A model generated the notes under the pieces. It ran no database searches and was not told where the DNA came from. It saw only the letters and a list, made by a program, of their open reading frames with translations. From Aureococcus anophagefferens (lineage: Eukaryota; Sar; Pelagophyceae; Pelagomonadales; Pelagomonadaceae): DNA of 64,000 bases. The position numbers and the translations under genes are program-made. Positions 19,329 through 27,724 of the stretch are shown here, piece after piece (the first letter of the stretch is position 1; every line of letters begins with the position of its first letter). The stretch is taken from positions 1,965,494 through 2,029,493 of the forward strand of contig NW_008705564.1 of the NCBI RefSeq assembly GCF_000186865.1, read 5' to 3'.

Positions 19329-20969
19329 GTGGCAGGACCCCTGCCTCCGCGGCCAAGCCCAGCAGCCCAGCGAAGTCTCAGGGAAGTGCAAGGTGAGCTT
19401 CAACGTCTCTTCAAGGCTCGTCTGTCGTGGCACGATCGCCGACCGCTTCGAGATCGAGGTCACGGCAACGCGCGTGCTCTCCGACGCCTCGTCGACGCGA
19501 GCCCGCGTGCGATGGACGTCGAAGGCGCCCTCGACCGCAAAGGATGCTCCATAATCATGCATAACCTCGATGGGTGGCCCTTACCTAATTACGGTCAAGG
19601 CCCAGAAGTCGGCCCCGACACCATCATGCCTCTTCGGATGTTCGACCCGAGCAAGAGCCCGGGGACCGACCGCAACCTGTTCCGCGACGCCGTGCCCCCC
19701 GGCGGCGAGGAGCTCATGCCTGGCAACGCGGCCGGCGGCGACGACTCGCGGTACTACGACCTGAGCGACACGCTGTGGAACAATGGCAAGGGCATCCGCG
19801 TCGACTACCCGGTGTCGACGGAGGCGCTGGACGACAGGGCATGGACCAGGGATGACTTCGTGCGCCGCATCTTCACAGGCTCTCCCCCCGCCCTCGAGCT
19901 CCCGCCGCCGCCCGCGGACGACAGCGACGACGACGGCCGTCACGACGGCGGCGCGGGCGGCGGCGCGCACGACCCCGTCGAGTCGCACCAGGCCCGGGAA
20001 AGGCGGCTGGGGGTCCTCGGGGCGTGCTGCTTGTCGTGCCTGAACCCCGTGACGGATACGGGGACCTACTCGACGCTGAAGCGGTGCGCGGTGTGCGCGG
20101 GCCTCATGGCCGACGCGCTGCGCGAGGCCGAGGCCCTCATTGCCCAAAATGGCGGCGGCGCGGACGGCGAGCGCGCGGCGATCAAGAAGTTCTTCCGTTT
20201 CGACCCGTTGGGGGAACTCCCCTACGACGAGAGGAGCTTAAACGACAACTCGATGAACCAGAAGCTCGAAGATTTTATCGACGACCCGGCGCCGTTCCGC
20301 TGTTCCGTTGGCAACCATGAATGTTTCTCAAGAAAGGAAGCAAATGAATATGTCCAGGGAAAACACATTGTTGCGCCAGATGGTGAATTTGAAATAAACC
20401 ACGTTGTCTTCAGTGCCGTTGGAAAAGCCAAGGGCCTACCCGTCTATTTCACGGCGACGCGCGAAGGCGAGTGTCGGAAATTTGGTTTTCATCAGCCTGG
20501 TGGTTATTTACGACGAGTCGGAGCCCGAGCCGAAGACGGAGCCCGAGGCCGACGAGCCCGAGCCGAAGGCGTAGCTTACATTCCGGAGATTGAAGGTCTA
20601 AAAAAAGGCCAAAAAGTTAAAGATGAAATTTTAAATCGTTATTTCAATCCGGATGACCCATCCTATCAAAGGTATATGCCCCAGGGCGCCGGACGGAAGC
20701 CTGGCCGGAAGTTTTACCTTAGGCGGCGGCCCGTCGTCCCGCCGCCACCCGCGGAGGCCGTCGCCGCGCTGCCACCGGCGGAGGCCTTCGCGTCGCCGGC
20801 GCGCGCGGCGGTCGTCGTCCCGCCGCGGCCTGCGGAGCCCGTCGTCCCGCCGCGGCCCGCGGCGGTCGTCGTCCCGCCGCCGCCCGCCCGTTGCACGTGC
20901 ACGCTCGTACCCTGCCTCTGCGGGTACTACCCTTCTCCCCCAGGAGGCTTCCACGCCAGAACCTCCTGA
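19329..20969 (+). CDS. unknown protein with an AT-rich internal patch
   Basis: Open frame of 546 codons; I recognise no family. Features in order: a basic N-terminus, a segment MFDPSKSPGTDRN, an acidic/glycine linker, a cysteine cluster (CCLSCLNPV, then CAVCAGL at about residues 235-260) that could bind zinc, a helical region, an AT-rich stretch (about 20230-20505 and 20576-20680) and a proline/valine-rich repeat tail (VVPPRPAEPVVPPRPAAVVV). A short GC-rich piece at 20506-20575 reads better in another frame as a glutamate/proline repeat ending in a stop. The C-terminal half may therefore be a patchwork, and the true gene could end near 20573. The start is uncertain: 19329 or the internal ATG at 19512. 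Confidence 0.4.
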   Translation: MAGPLPPRPSPAAQRSLREVQGELQRLFKARLSWHDRRPLRDRGHGNARALRRLVDASPRAMDVEGALDRKGCSIIMHNLDGWPLPNYGQGPEVGPDTIMPLRMFDPSKSPGTDRNLFRDAVPPGGEELMPGNAAGGDDSRYYDLSDTLWNNGKGIRVDYPVSTEALDDRAWTRDDFVRRIFTGSPPALELPPPPADDSDDDGRHDGGAGGGAHDPVESHQARERRLGVLGACCLSCLNPVTDTGTYSTLKRCAVCAGLMADALREAEALIAQNGGGADGERAAIKKFFRFDPLGELPYDERSLNDNSMNQKLEDFIDDPAPFRCSVGNHECFSRKEANEYVQGKHIVAPDGEFEINHVVFSAVGKAKGLPVYFTATREGECRKFGFHQPGGYLRRVGARAEDGARGRRARAEGVAYIPEIEGLKKGQKVKDEILNRYFNPDDPSYQRYMPQGAGRKPGRKFYLRRRPVVPPPPAEAVAALPPAEAFASPARAAVVVPPRPAEPVVPPRPAAVVVPPPPARCTCTLVPCLCGYYPSPPGGFHARTS

Positions 20970-21149
20970 CCCCCAAACTGACCCCCCCCCACGCACACGC
21001 ACACACACACGCACCGGCGCGCTCTCCTCTGCTGCACTGAGCTTCGTTCTGGCGAGCTCAAAGCAAGACAGCGCGTCCTTTTTTTAGCATTTATAAGTGC
21101 CAGTGGGCTTTCTAGTGAGACTTTGCTTAAGACTCCCGCCGGCGAGAAA

Positions 21150-24100
21150 TCACCACTCGTCCAACCGCGCGCGCTTGGGATCCGGGCAGCCCCCGGACTC
21201 AGCATCATCGTCATCGGACACCGCCCGCTTCACGCCGCCGCCGAACGCCCGCAGGTCGCCCAGCAGCCCGTCGCCGCCGCTCTCGAGCGCCGGCGACCGC
21301 GCGGCCGACCGCCCGTTGAGCGCGTCCGCGAGCGTCGGCGCGCAGACCTCGAGCTCCTCGCGGTCCTCGCGGTCGAGCAGCGCGAGGAGCGGGTCCACGG
21401 CGGCGCCGGGCGCGCCGTCGGGCGCCGCGACGGCGCGCGACAGCGCGCGGCGGACGCCGTTGAGCAGGTCCACGTCCGTCGCGTCGAGGACGAGCGGCAA
21501 AGCGACGCGCAGCTCGTCCGGCGAGCCCGGCGCGAAGAGCTCGGCGCCGACCAGCGCCGAGTCCGCCGCGACCCAGCGCGCGTCGCGCGCCGCCGCCAGC
21601 AGCAGCAGCTCCGCGGCGCCCTTGGGCTCCGCGGGGAGCAGCGTCGGCTGGTGCGCGAGCTGCCGCGACTTGGACGCGCCGCGCGCGCTGTAGAAGGGCG
21701 CCACGAGGTAGCGCGCCTTCGTAGCCGCGGACTCGTAGGGGTCGACGAAGTGGCGCGCCGACGGCGACGACCAGGTCGCCTCGACGCACGCGCGCGCGCC
21801 GGGCCGCTCGAACGCGAGCGTCGGCGCCGAGAGCCGCGGGTCCCGGAGGTGGAGGTGCGACCCGTCGCCGAGGGGCAGCTTGACCGACGCGCGCACGCCC
21901 GCGGACCGCGCGACGGCCGCCGCGTCCTTGGCGGACCGCGTCGTCACCTCGAGGCGCCACTCGGAGTCGCCCGCCGCCGCGCCGTCGTCGTCGGGCTTCG
22001 CGTCGAGTCCTTCGTAGACCTGGGGGCGAGAAACGTGCCAACTTCCGAGAACGAGCGATCTCTCCAAGTCCGGATGCCTTTCTGTCGACGATTGGTTGCG
22101 AAACACTCACGATCTTCTCTCGACGCATTCTCAAGGGTGAACAACTTCTCTCGACGCAAAAAAACACTCGATGCCCGCCCTGTCGTACGCACGGCGTCGA
22201 AGTCGCGCTCCCGCTCGTCGCGCTCCTCGTGCTCGTCGCGCTCCTCCTTGTCGCCGTCCTCGGAGAGGCCGTCGACGTCGAGCAGCGCGACGGGCGCGTC
22301 CGCGGCCGGCGGCGGCGCGGCGGCCGGCGCGGGCGGCGCCGGGGGCGGCGCCGGCGCCTTCTGCTCGACGTCCATGGCGTCGCCCTCCCTGTAGACGCGG
22401 CAGGCCGTCGCGCCCCAGGCGCCAAAGGCCTCGAGCGCCGCCGCCTCGCCCGCCTCGCGGTCGTCGTCCGCCGGCGGCGGGTCCAGCCGGAACACGACGA
22501 CGCCGCGCGTCTCCGGGTCCGACGCGCGCGCCACGGCCGACGACACGCAGGGCGCGAAGCAGCAGAGCAGCGCGAACTTGCGCACCGTCGTCGCCAGGGC
22601 CGGCCGGTCCGAGAGGCGCCGCGCGAGGTCGCCGCGGCGCGCGCGCGACCGGCCGAGGGCCTTGCGCTCCTCGGGCGCGACGCGGAGCCCGACGACGCGG
22701 TCGTAGGTCGACGCGAGGCGCCGCGCGAGCGCGTCGACCTCGACGAGGCGCTTGAAGGACGCGTGGTTCGACCGCGCGTAGCGCGCCGCGTCGTCGCGGC
22801 TCCCGTGGTCCAACTTGCGCTTGAACTCGCGGAGGATCGCCACCGTCGCGAGCGCGTCCGAGTACTGGGCGCGCTCCCAGACGTTGCGCCGCGGCGCGAA
22901 GTGGGCGACCTCCTTTTTCGCCTGGTCGAGGCTCAGCGCCTTGGCGTCGCCGACGTCCGAGATCTCCTCCTCCTCGCCGTCCTTCCTCGGGGGCCGCGCC
23001 TCGAAGGGCTGCAGGAAGACGTCGCGCAGGCTCACGCTCGCGGCGACGACGGCCATGTCGTCGACGCAGCCCAGCGCGGCGCCGAAGGCCAGCAGCCGCC
23101 CGACGTTCGCGTCGATGTCCAGGCGGGCGACGAGCTCGCCGAGCGGCTCGACGGCGAAGCCCGCGTCGGGCGACCCGCGGACGCAGCCGATGCGCACGAG
23201 GCTCATCAAAGCCTCAATGACCTCGCGCGGGTCCGGCGCGTCGAGCGCCTCCGACAACAACCGCGCGGGCTCGGAGTCGAGGAGCAGGGCTTTGAGCGCG
23301 ACCGTCGGGAGCGGCGCGCGGACGATCTCCGGCGCGATGTAGGGCGGCATGTGGGCGTCGTGCGTCTCCTTGGAATATAACCGCACGCAGGCGCCCGAGG
23401 CGACGCGGCCGCAGCGGCCCGCGCGCTGCGCCGCGGACGCGCGCGAGCAGTGGCGCGTGAGCAAAGCCTGCGTCCGCGTCCGCGGGTCGTAGACCGGCAG
23501 CTTCTCGAGCCCGAAATCAACGACGACGCGCACGCCGGGCACGGTCACGGACGACTCGGCGATGTTCGTCGTGATGACGACGCGCGGCTTCGCGCGGCCG
23601 TCGTCGGGCGACGACAGCGCGGCGCGCTGCGCCTCGTCGTCGAGCGCGCCGTGGAGGGGCAGCACCTCGTAGCTCCGGCCCAGCCCCTCGCGGCGGCACA
23701 AGGCTTCCAGCTCCTCGATCTCCGCGACGCCGGGCACGAAGACGAGCACGTCGCGGCGCTTCGCGTCGTCGCCCGGCGGCAGCAGGGCCTCGCCGAGCTC
23801 CGGCGCGGCCGCGAGCGCCTTCAAGAAGGCGACGCAGCCCCGGCAGGCCGCGGGCTCGAAGCGCGCGTTCTTCGACCGCCCCGTCGGCCGCGTCTCGTCC
23901 CATGGTTCCACCGCCTCCTCGCCGTCCTTCGTCGCGGCGACGACGTCCTCGAGGTGGTGGATGCGGACCTCGTGCGGCCGCGTGCCCACCCTGAGGTGGG
24001 GCGCGGGGCCGTCCGCGCCGCCGAAGAACTGGGCCAACCGCGCGGCGTCGACCGTCGCCGACATGATGACGATCGTCGGCCGCGGGCCCTCCACACCTCC

Positions 24101-24742
24101 CTCCCCGCGCGCGAGGCGCCGCAGCGTCACGAGCACGAGATCCATGTCGACGTCGCGCTCGTGCGCCTCGTCGACGACGACGTGCGTGTAGCTCTCGGCG
24201 ACGGCCGCGCGGTGGTGCGTCAGCAGCTGGAGCAGCACGCCCGTCGTCATGTAGACGCACTTGGCCTTGGAGCCGTCGTCGCCGTCGTCGACGCCCGCTT
24301 TTTCTCCGGACACGTGGTAGCCGACGCTCGCGCCGACGGCCTCGCCGCGCTCCGCGGCGACGCGCCGCGCGACGGCGACGGCCGCGCAGCGCCGGGGCTG
24401 CGTCACCAAAACCCGCGGCTTGCGGCCCCAGGCGTCCTCGCCGACGCCGTCCATGACGTACTGGGGGACTTGCGTCGATTTCCCGCAGCCCGCGTCGCCC
24501 GTGATGACGACGGCGCCGCGGGCCCCGCAGAGGGCGACGACCTCGGCCTTGTAGGCCGCGACGGGCAACTCCGCGCGCTTGTCCGCGGCGGCCTTGTCGC
24601 GCGTCCACGTCATGCGCGGCGCGGCGCGGCCCTTGCCCTTGCCGCGCGACGACCCGCGGCCGCGCGAGCTCCGCCCGCCGCCGCCGCGCGACCACGACCG
24701 CCCGCCGCCGCCGCGCGACCACGACGACGACGGGCGGCCCAT
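21150..24742 (-). CDS. DEAH-box RNA helicase
   Basis: Exons 24742-22193 and 22019-21150 encode 1,139 residues. An arginine/glycine/serine-rich N-terminus (SRGGGGRSWSRGGGGRS) precedes the helicase core: motif I GDAGCGKST, motif II DEAH, motif III SAT, the TNIAESSVTVPG segment and motif VI QRAGRCGRV, then a winged-helix/HA2-type region. An acidic linker and a C-terminal region of about 300 residues follow, the latter resembling the OB/C-terminal domain of DHX proteins with hydrophobic TLLPAEPKGAAELLLLAA. Such enzymes unwind or remodel RNA in splicing, ribosome assembly or decay; the exact orthologue cannot be named. The single intron (22020-22192, GT-AG) looks like an eroded introner. Confidence 0.88.
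22020..22192 (-). mobile_element. eroded family-B introner (helicase intron)
   Basis: 173-bp GT-AG intron on the minus strand. It shares ordered blocks with reverse-orientation family B: GTGAGTGTTTCGC, GGCATCCG, GAGATCGCTCGT, GAAGTTGG. The ends are degraded (ACAGGGCGGGC / CTCGCCCCCAG). The presumed duplication is GTCTACGA on the acceptor side against GTGCGTACGA on the donor side, i.e. a substitution and a two-base insertion. It is read as an old copy. Confidence 0.6.
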
Positions 24743-24969
24743 GGCTGTTGTTGCTTGCTTACTGCGACGAATGTGTAGAGCTTAATGGCTTCCCATGCGC
24801 TCGCCGCTTTTGCGGCTTCGTGCCCTCATCCTGAAGGAAGCTTCTTCGCGCGCGCGCGCGTCCGCAGCCGTCGAACGGAGGGCCTTGTCCACAGGCGGCG
24901 CCGAGGCGGGCGGGCCAGACCCGGCGCTCGGCGTCGTGGGACGCCGCTCCCTTCGCAGAAGACCGCAGC

Positions 24970-25148
24970 CTAGGTCGGGACGCGCGCGCGTTCCCGGGAG
25001 ATCGCGAGGACGTGGGCGGCGGCGTCGTAGGCGTTGAAGAAGTCCTTGAGCAGGTGGACGCACGACATGGACATGGCGCCGTAGTGGCACGCGGCGTAGA
25101 TGAACGCGACGGCCGATTGCCGCATGTTGTTGTCGCCGATGCCGCCAC
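24970..25148 (-). pseudogene. fragment of a paralogue of the 17.3-kb membrane protein
   Basis: The minus strand reads GIGDNNMRQSAVAFIYAACH then YGAMSMSCVHLLKDFFNAYD and AAAHVLAIS, closely matching the conserved centre of the protein at 17338-19261 (about 45 aligned residues). It then stops, and no flanking family sequence is present on either side, so it is a truncated copy. It lies in the 780-bp space between the helicase and galactokinase starts. The rest of that space holds a short open frame with CECGRCK (about 25250) and a minisatellite. Confidence 0.75.
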
Positions 25149-25353
25149 CGCGTGACGCCGCGCCGCGGGTCACCGGTACTAGTAGCGATCCCCCGCGTCT
25201 CCGCGGAGGACTACCTCGGGGACAAGCTGGCCCCGGCGTTGTCGGCGGTCCGGTGCGAATGCGGCCGCTGCAAAGCGACGTTGTCGGTCAACATGCTCGT
25301 GCCGCCGCGGAACTGCGCGACGCGGCGCTACGCCTTCGAGGTCGCATCAAGAA

Positions 25354-25435
25354 GCGATCCCGGAGCGATCCCGGCGACCCCAGCGCGATCCCGGAGCGAC
25401 CCCGGCGACCCGGAGCGACCCCGGCGATCCGGAGC
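25354..25435 (+). repeat. minisatellite, 10-12 bp units
   Basis: Imperfect tandem units of GCGATCCCGGA and GCGACCCCGGC, about seven copies, in the spacer upstream of the galactokinase-like gene. Confidence 0.85.
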
Positions 25436-25525
25436 ACAGAGGCGCGGTCATGCATACCGGCGTCCTTGAGCTTCATCGAGCTTAAAATTTTAACTTGCAG
25501 TGGAGAATCGCTCTCTCACACAGCT

Positions 25526-26827
25526 ATGGCAGCCTTCCGCCCCAAGCTCTCCCGCGCGCCGAGCATCTGGGCGGACACGGACGAGAACGTCGCCGGCCGG
25601 CTCAAGGATTACGCCGAGGCCGCGGGCCTCGACATCGCCGGCGGCACCGTGCGCCGGACGTCGAGCCGCTTCTGCCTCGGCGTCGAGCACGGCGACTACA
25701 ACGGCACGGCGCTCTTCGGCGTGGGCACGGACCGCTACATCTGGGTCGCCTACAAGCCGAACGCGAGCGGCCGCTGCCGCCTCTACAGCGCCAACTTCGA
25801 GGCCGCGGGCGTCGTCGACTTCGCGTCCGGCGAGCAGCCGAAGCCGCCGCTCTCCCCCGACGCCGCGGCGTCGTGGGCGCGGTTCCCCCACGGCGTCGAC
25901 GCCGTGCTCCGCGGCGCGGGGCTGTTTGCAACGTCCAAGGGCTTCGACGCCGTCGTCTGGGGCAACATCCCCGGCGGCGGCATGTCGCGGTCCGCGAGCC
26001 TCTGCCTCAACCTCATCGGCGTCTTCCTCGACGTCAACGGGGCCAAACCGCGGGAGACGGGCGGCCTCGCGGCGGCCGTCACGCTGGCCGTCGCCGTCGA
26101 GAACGACTACGTCGGCAGCCCCTGCGGCAACCTCGACCAGATCATGATCCACTACGCCAAGGCCGGCTTCGGAACGTACTACGACCCCGCGACCGACGCG
26201 ATCGACTACGTGCCCCTCGGCGAGGACCACGAGGACTACGCCATCGTCGCGCTGGACACGGGCACGGACCGGCCGGGCCTCGACAAGTCGACCTACAAGG
26301 TGCGGCGCGCGCAGTGCGACGGCTTCGCGAAGGAGCTCTTCACCTCCAACTTTATCGCGACGCCGAAGCTCGGCGCCGTCAAGGACGACGCCGTCTACGA
26401 CCAGGTGCGCGCGGCCTACGCGTCCGGCGCCTTCCAGCAGCACTTCAAATGCTTCGACTACATCTACCGGGCGCAGCGGCGCTTCGACGCGATGATGGAC
26501 GCGTGGCGGCGGGGCGACGTCGCGACCGTCGGCGCCCTGTTCCGCGAGGACGGCCTGGGCCTCCGCGACGACTACGCCATCTCGGGGCCCGAGCTCGAGA
26601 CCATGTGCGACATCGCGCGCACCGTCGACGGCGTCTACGGCGAGCGCATGCTCGGCGGCGGCGACAAGGGCGCCGCGGGCGCGATCGTCGCGGCGGCGGC
26701 CGTCGACGCGCTCGTCTCCGCGGTGCGCCGCGCCTACCCCAAGGCCCACCCGGCCTACAAGGACAAGTTCGCCACGCACGTCGTCCACCCCTGCGACGGC
26801 GTCGCCGTCCTCCCCGGGCTGCTCTAG
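25526..26827 (+). CDS. galactokinase-like GHMP kinase
   Basis: 433 residues, no intron. GHMP sugar kinases transfer phosphate from ATP to C1 of galactose or related sugars. All three family motifs are visible: SRFCLGVEHGDYNG (galactokinase signature, usually GRVNLIGEHTDYNG; here L and I are replaced), the ATP loop GGGMSRSASL (usually GLSSSAS; the serines are partly changed) and the C-terminal GGGDKGAAGAIV (usually GGGFGGC). The middle segment GNLDQIMIHYAKAG corresponds to the active-site GIMDQ. The fit is to galactokinase or a sister sugar-1-kinase such as galacturonate kinase. Motif changes make substrate uncertain. The start at 25526 is the ATG directly before the conserved RPKLSRAPSIW lead. 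Confidence 0.82.
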   Translation: MAAFRPKLSRAPSIWADTDENVAGRLKDYAEAAGLDIAGGTVRRTSSRFCLGVEHGDYNGTALFGVGTDRYIWVAYKPNASGRCRLYSANFEAAGVVDFASGEQPKPPLSPDAAASWARFPHGVDAVLRGAGLFATSKGFDAVVWGNIPGGGMSRSASLCLNLIGVFLDVNGAKPRETGGLAAAVTLAVAVENDYVGSPCGNLDQIMIHYAKAGFGTYYDPATDAIDYVPLGEDHEDYAIVALDTGTDRPGLDKSTYKVRRAQCDGFAKELFTSNFIATPKLGAVKDDAVYDQVRAAYASGAFQQHFKCFDYIYRAQRRFDAMMDAWRRGDVATVGALFREDGLGLRDDYAISGPELETMCDIARTVDGVYGERMLGGGDKGAAGAIVAAAAVDALVSAVRRAYPKAHPAYKDKFATHVVHPCDGVAVLPGLL

Positions 26828-26945
26828 TAGGCGCTCTTTTTAAGACGACGGCAAGTACGACGGCGCCCCCTTGTGGCTCCACAACGCCGGCGGCACGCCC
26901 TCGCTCTTTTTACGACGATGGCGTCTACTTGGTCCGCGTGTGGCT

Positions 26946-27512
26946 CTACATCATCAGGCCCGTGAACGTCGGCGGCGTGCCCTCGACGAACATGACGGAC
27001 ACGTCGGCGCCGCCGTCGCCGCGGATCTCCTTGGCCTTCTGGTACGACTCGGAGTAGTAGAACTCCTTGGCCTGGGCGATGCTCGCGAACTCGAGTAGGA
27101 TCGCCGCGCTCCCTTCGGCGCCGCCGTTCGCGGTCTCGACGAGGTCGCCGGGGCCCTTGGCGAGGATCGTTCCTCCGTACTCTTCGATCGCCGTCTTCGC
27201 GGCGGCGCCGAACCTGCGGAGGAATAGATACAAGCGCCTGGAGACAGCGACGCGGTCGGCGGATATCGCGACGATAAGCCCCTGGAGGCGGCGAAGCGAT
27301 CGGCGGATAACGCGCGCGGAAATAAACGGGTCGGCGCGGTCCGCGGATACGCGCGGTGATTGATTGAGTTCTGAAGTTTATGGCGCGATCGAACGACGGT
27401 ATCGCGCGCCAATAGTGTTGACGCCGGCAGCGGACGCCCCGAACTTCTCCTTGTCCTTGACCTTGATGAAAGCGATCAAATATCCTTTCGGCGCCGATGC
27501 CGAAACTCCCAT
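26946..27512 (-). CDS. DUF1330 (dimeric alpha/beta barrel) small protein, two exons
   Basis: Exons 27512-27445 and 27213-26946 encode 111 residues, the normal size for DUF1330. Exon 1 gives MGVSASAPKGYLIAFIKVKD, matching the family start (KGY-x-IA), and exon 2 continues FGAAAKTAIEEYGGTILAKG, ILLEFASIAQAKEFYYSESY, VMFVEG. The family has a ferredoxin-like fold related to antibiotic-biosynthesis monooxygenases; biochemical function is unknown. The join restores EKFGAA across the intron. The intron is flanked by near-identical octamers GTTCGGGG and GTTCGGCG, suggesting an introner origin. The 120-bp spacer 26828-26945 holds two related CTCTTTTTA-ACGACG segments and no gene. Confidence 0.83.
27214..27444 (-). 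mobile_element. introner-like intron without clear terminal repeats (DUF1330 gene)
   Basis: 231-bp GT-AG intron. The donor side starts GTTCGGGG and the exon after the acceptor starts GTTCGGCG (7 of 8 identical), as expected for an aged target-site duplication. Inside are two to three tandem units built on TATCCGCCGA..CGC..CCTCCAGG. Terminal inverted repeats are not visible, so assignment to the introners is tentative. Confidence 0.5.
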
Positions 27513-27724
27513 GATTGATTTGGTGACCTACAGCACACAGGCAGCGTCATCGTGGACCCACACGCGCACGTCGCGTTTGGAGCGCTTGAGACGCCGAGTC
27601 GCGGACGTCGGCGAGAAGAAGTTGCTGTTTCACGAGTGTTTCTCTGAGTCTAATTGAGACGATTTTGTGGCGATCGGCGATCAAAGAAGTGACCATCACT
27701 AGCACCAGTCGAAAGAAACCCAAC

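Noticed and set aside
25152..25350. Short frame with CECGRCK, resembling the zinc motif of GFA-type enzymes
   Set aside because: Only one motif in about 60 codons, then a minisatellite; insufficient to call a gene or pseudogene.
26843..26940. Sulfotransferase-like snippet (LWLHNAGG) between the galactokinase and DUF1330 genes
   Set aside because: Only about eight residues resemble the start of the 58407 protein; could be chance in GC-rich sequence.
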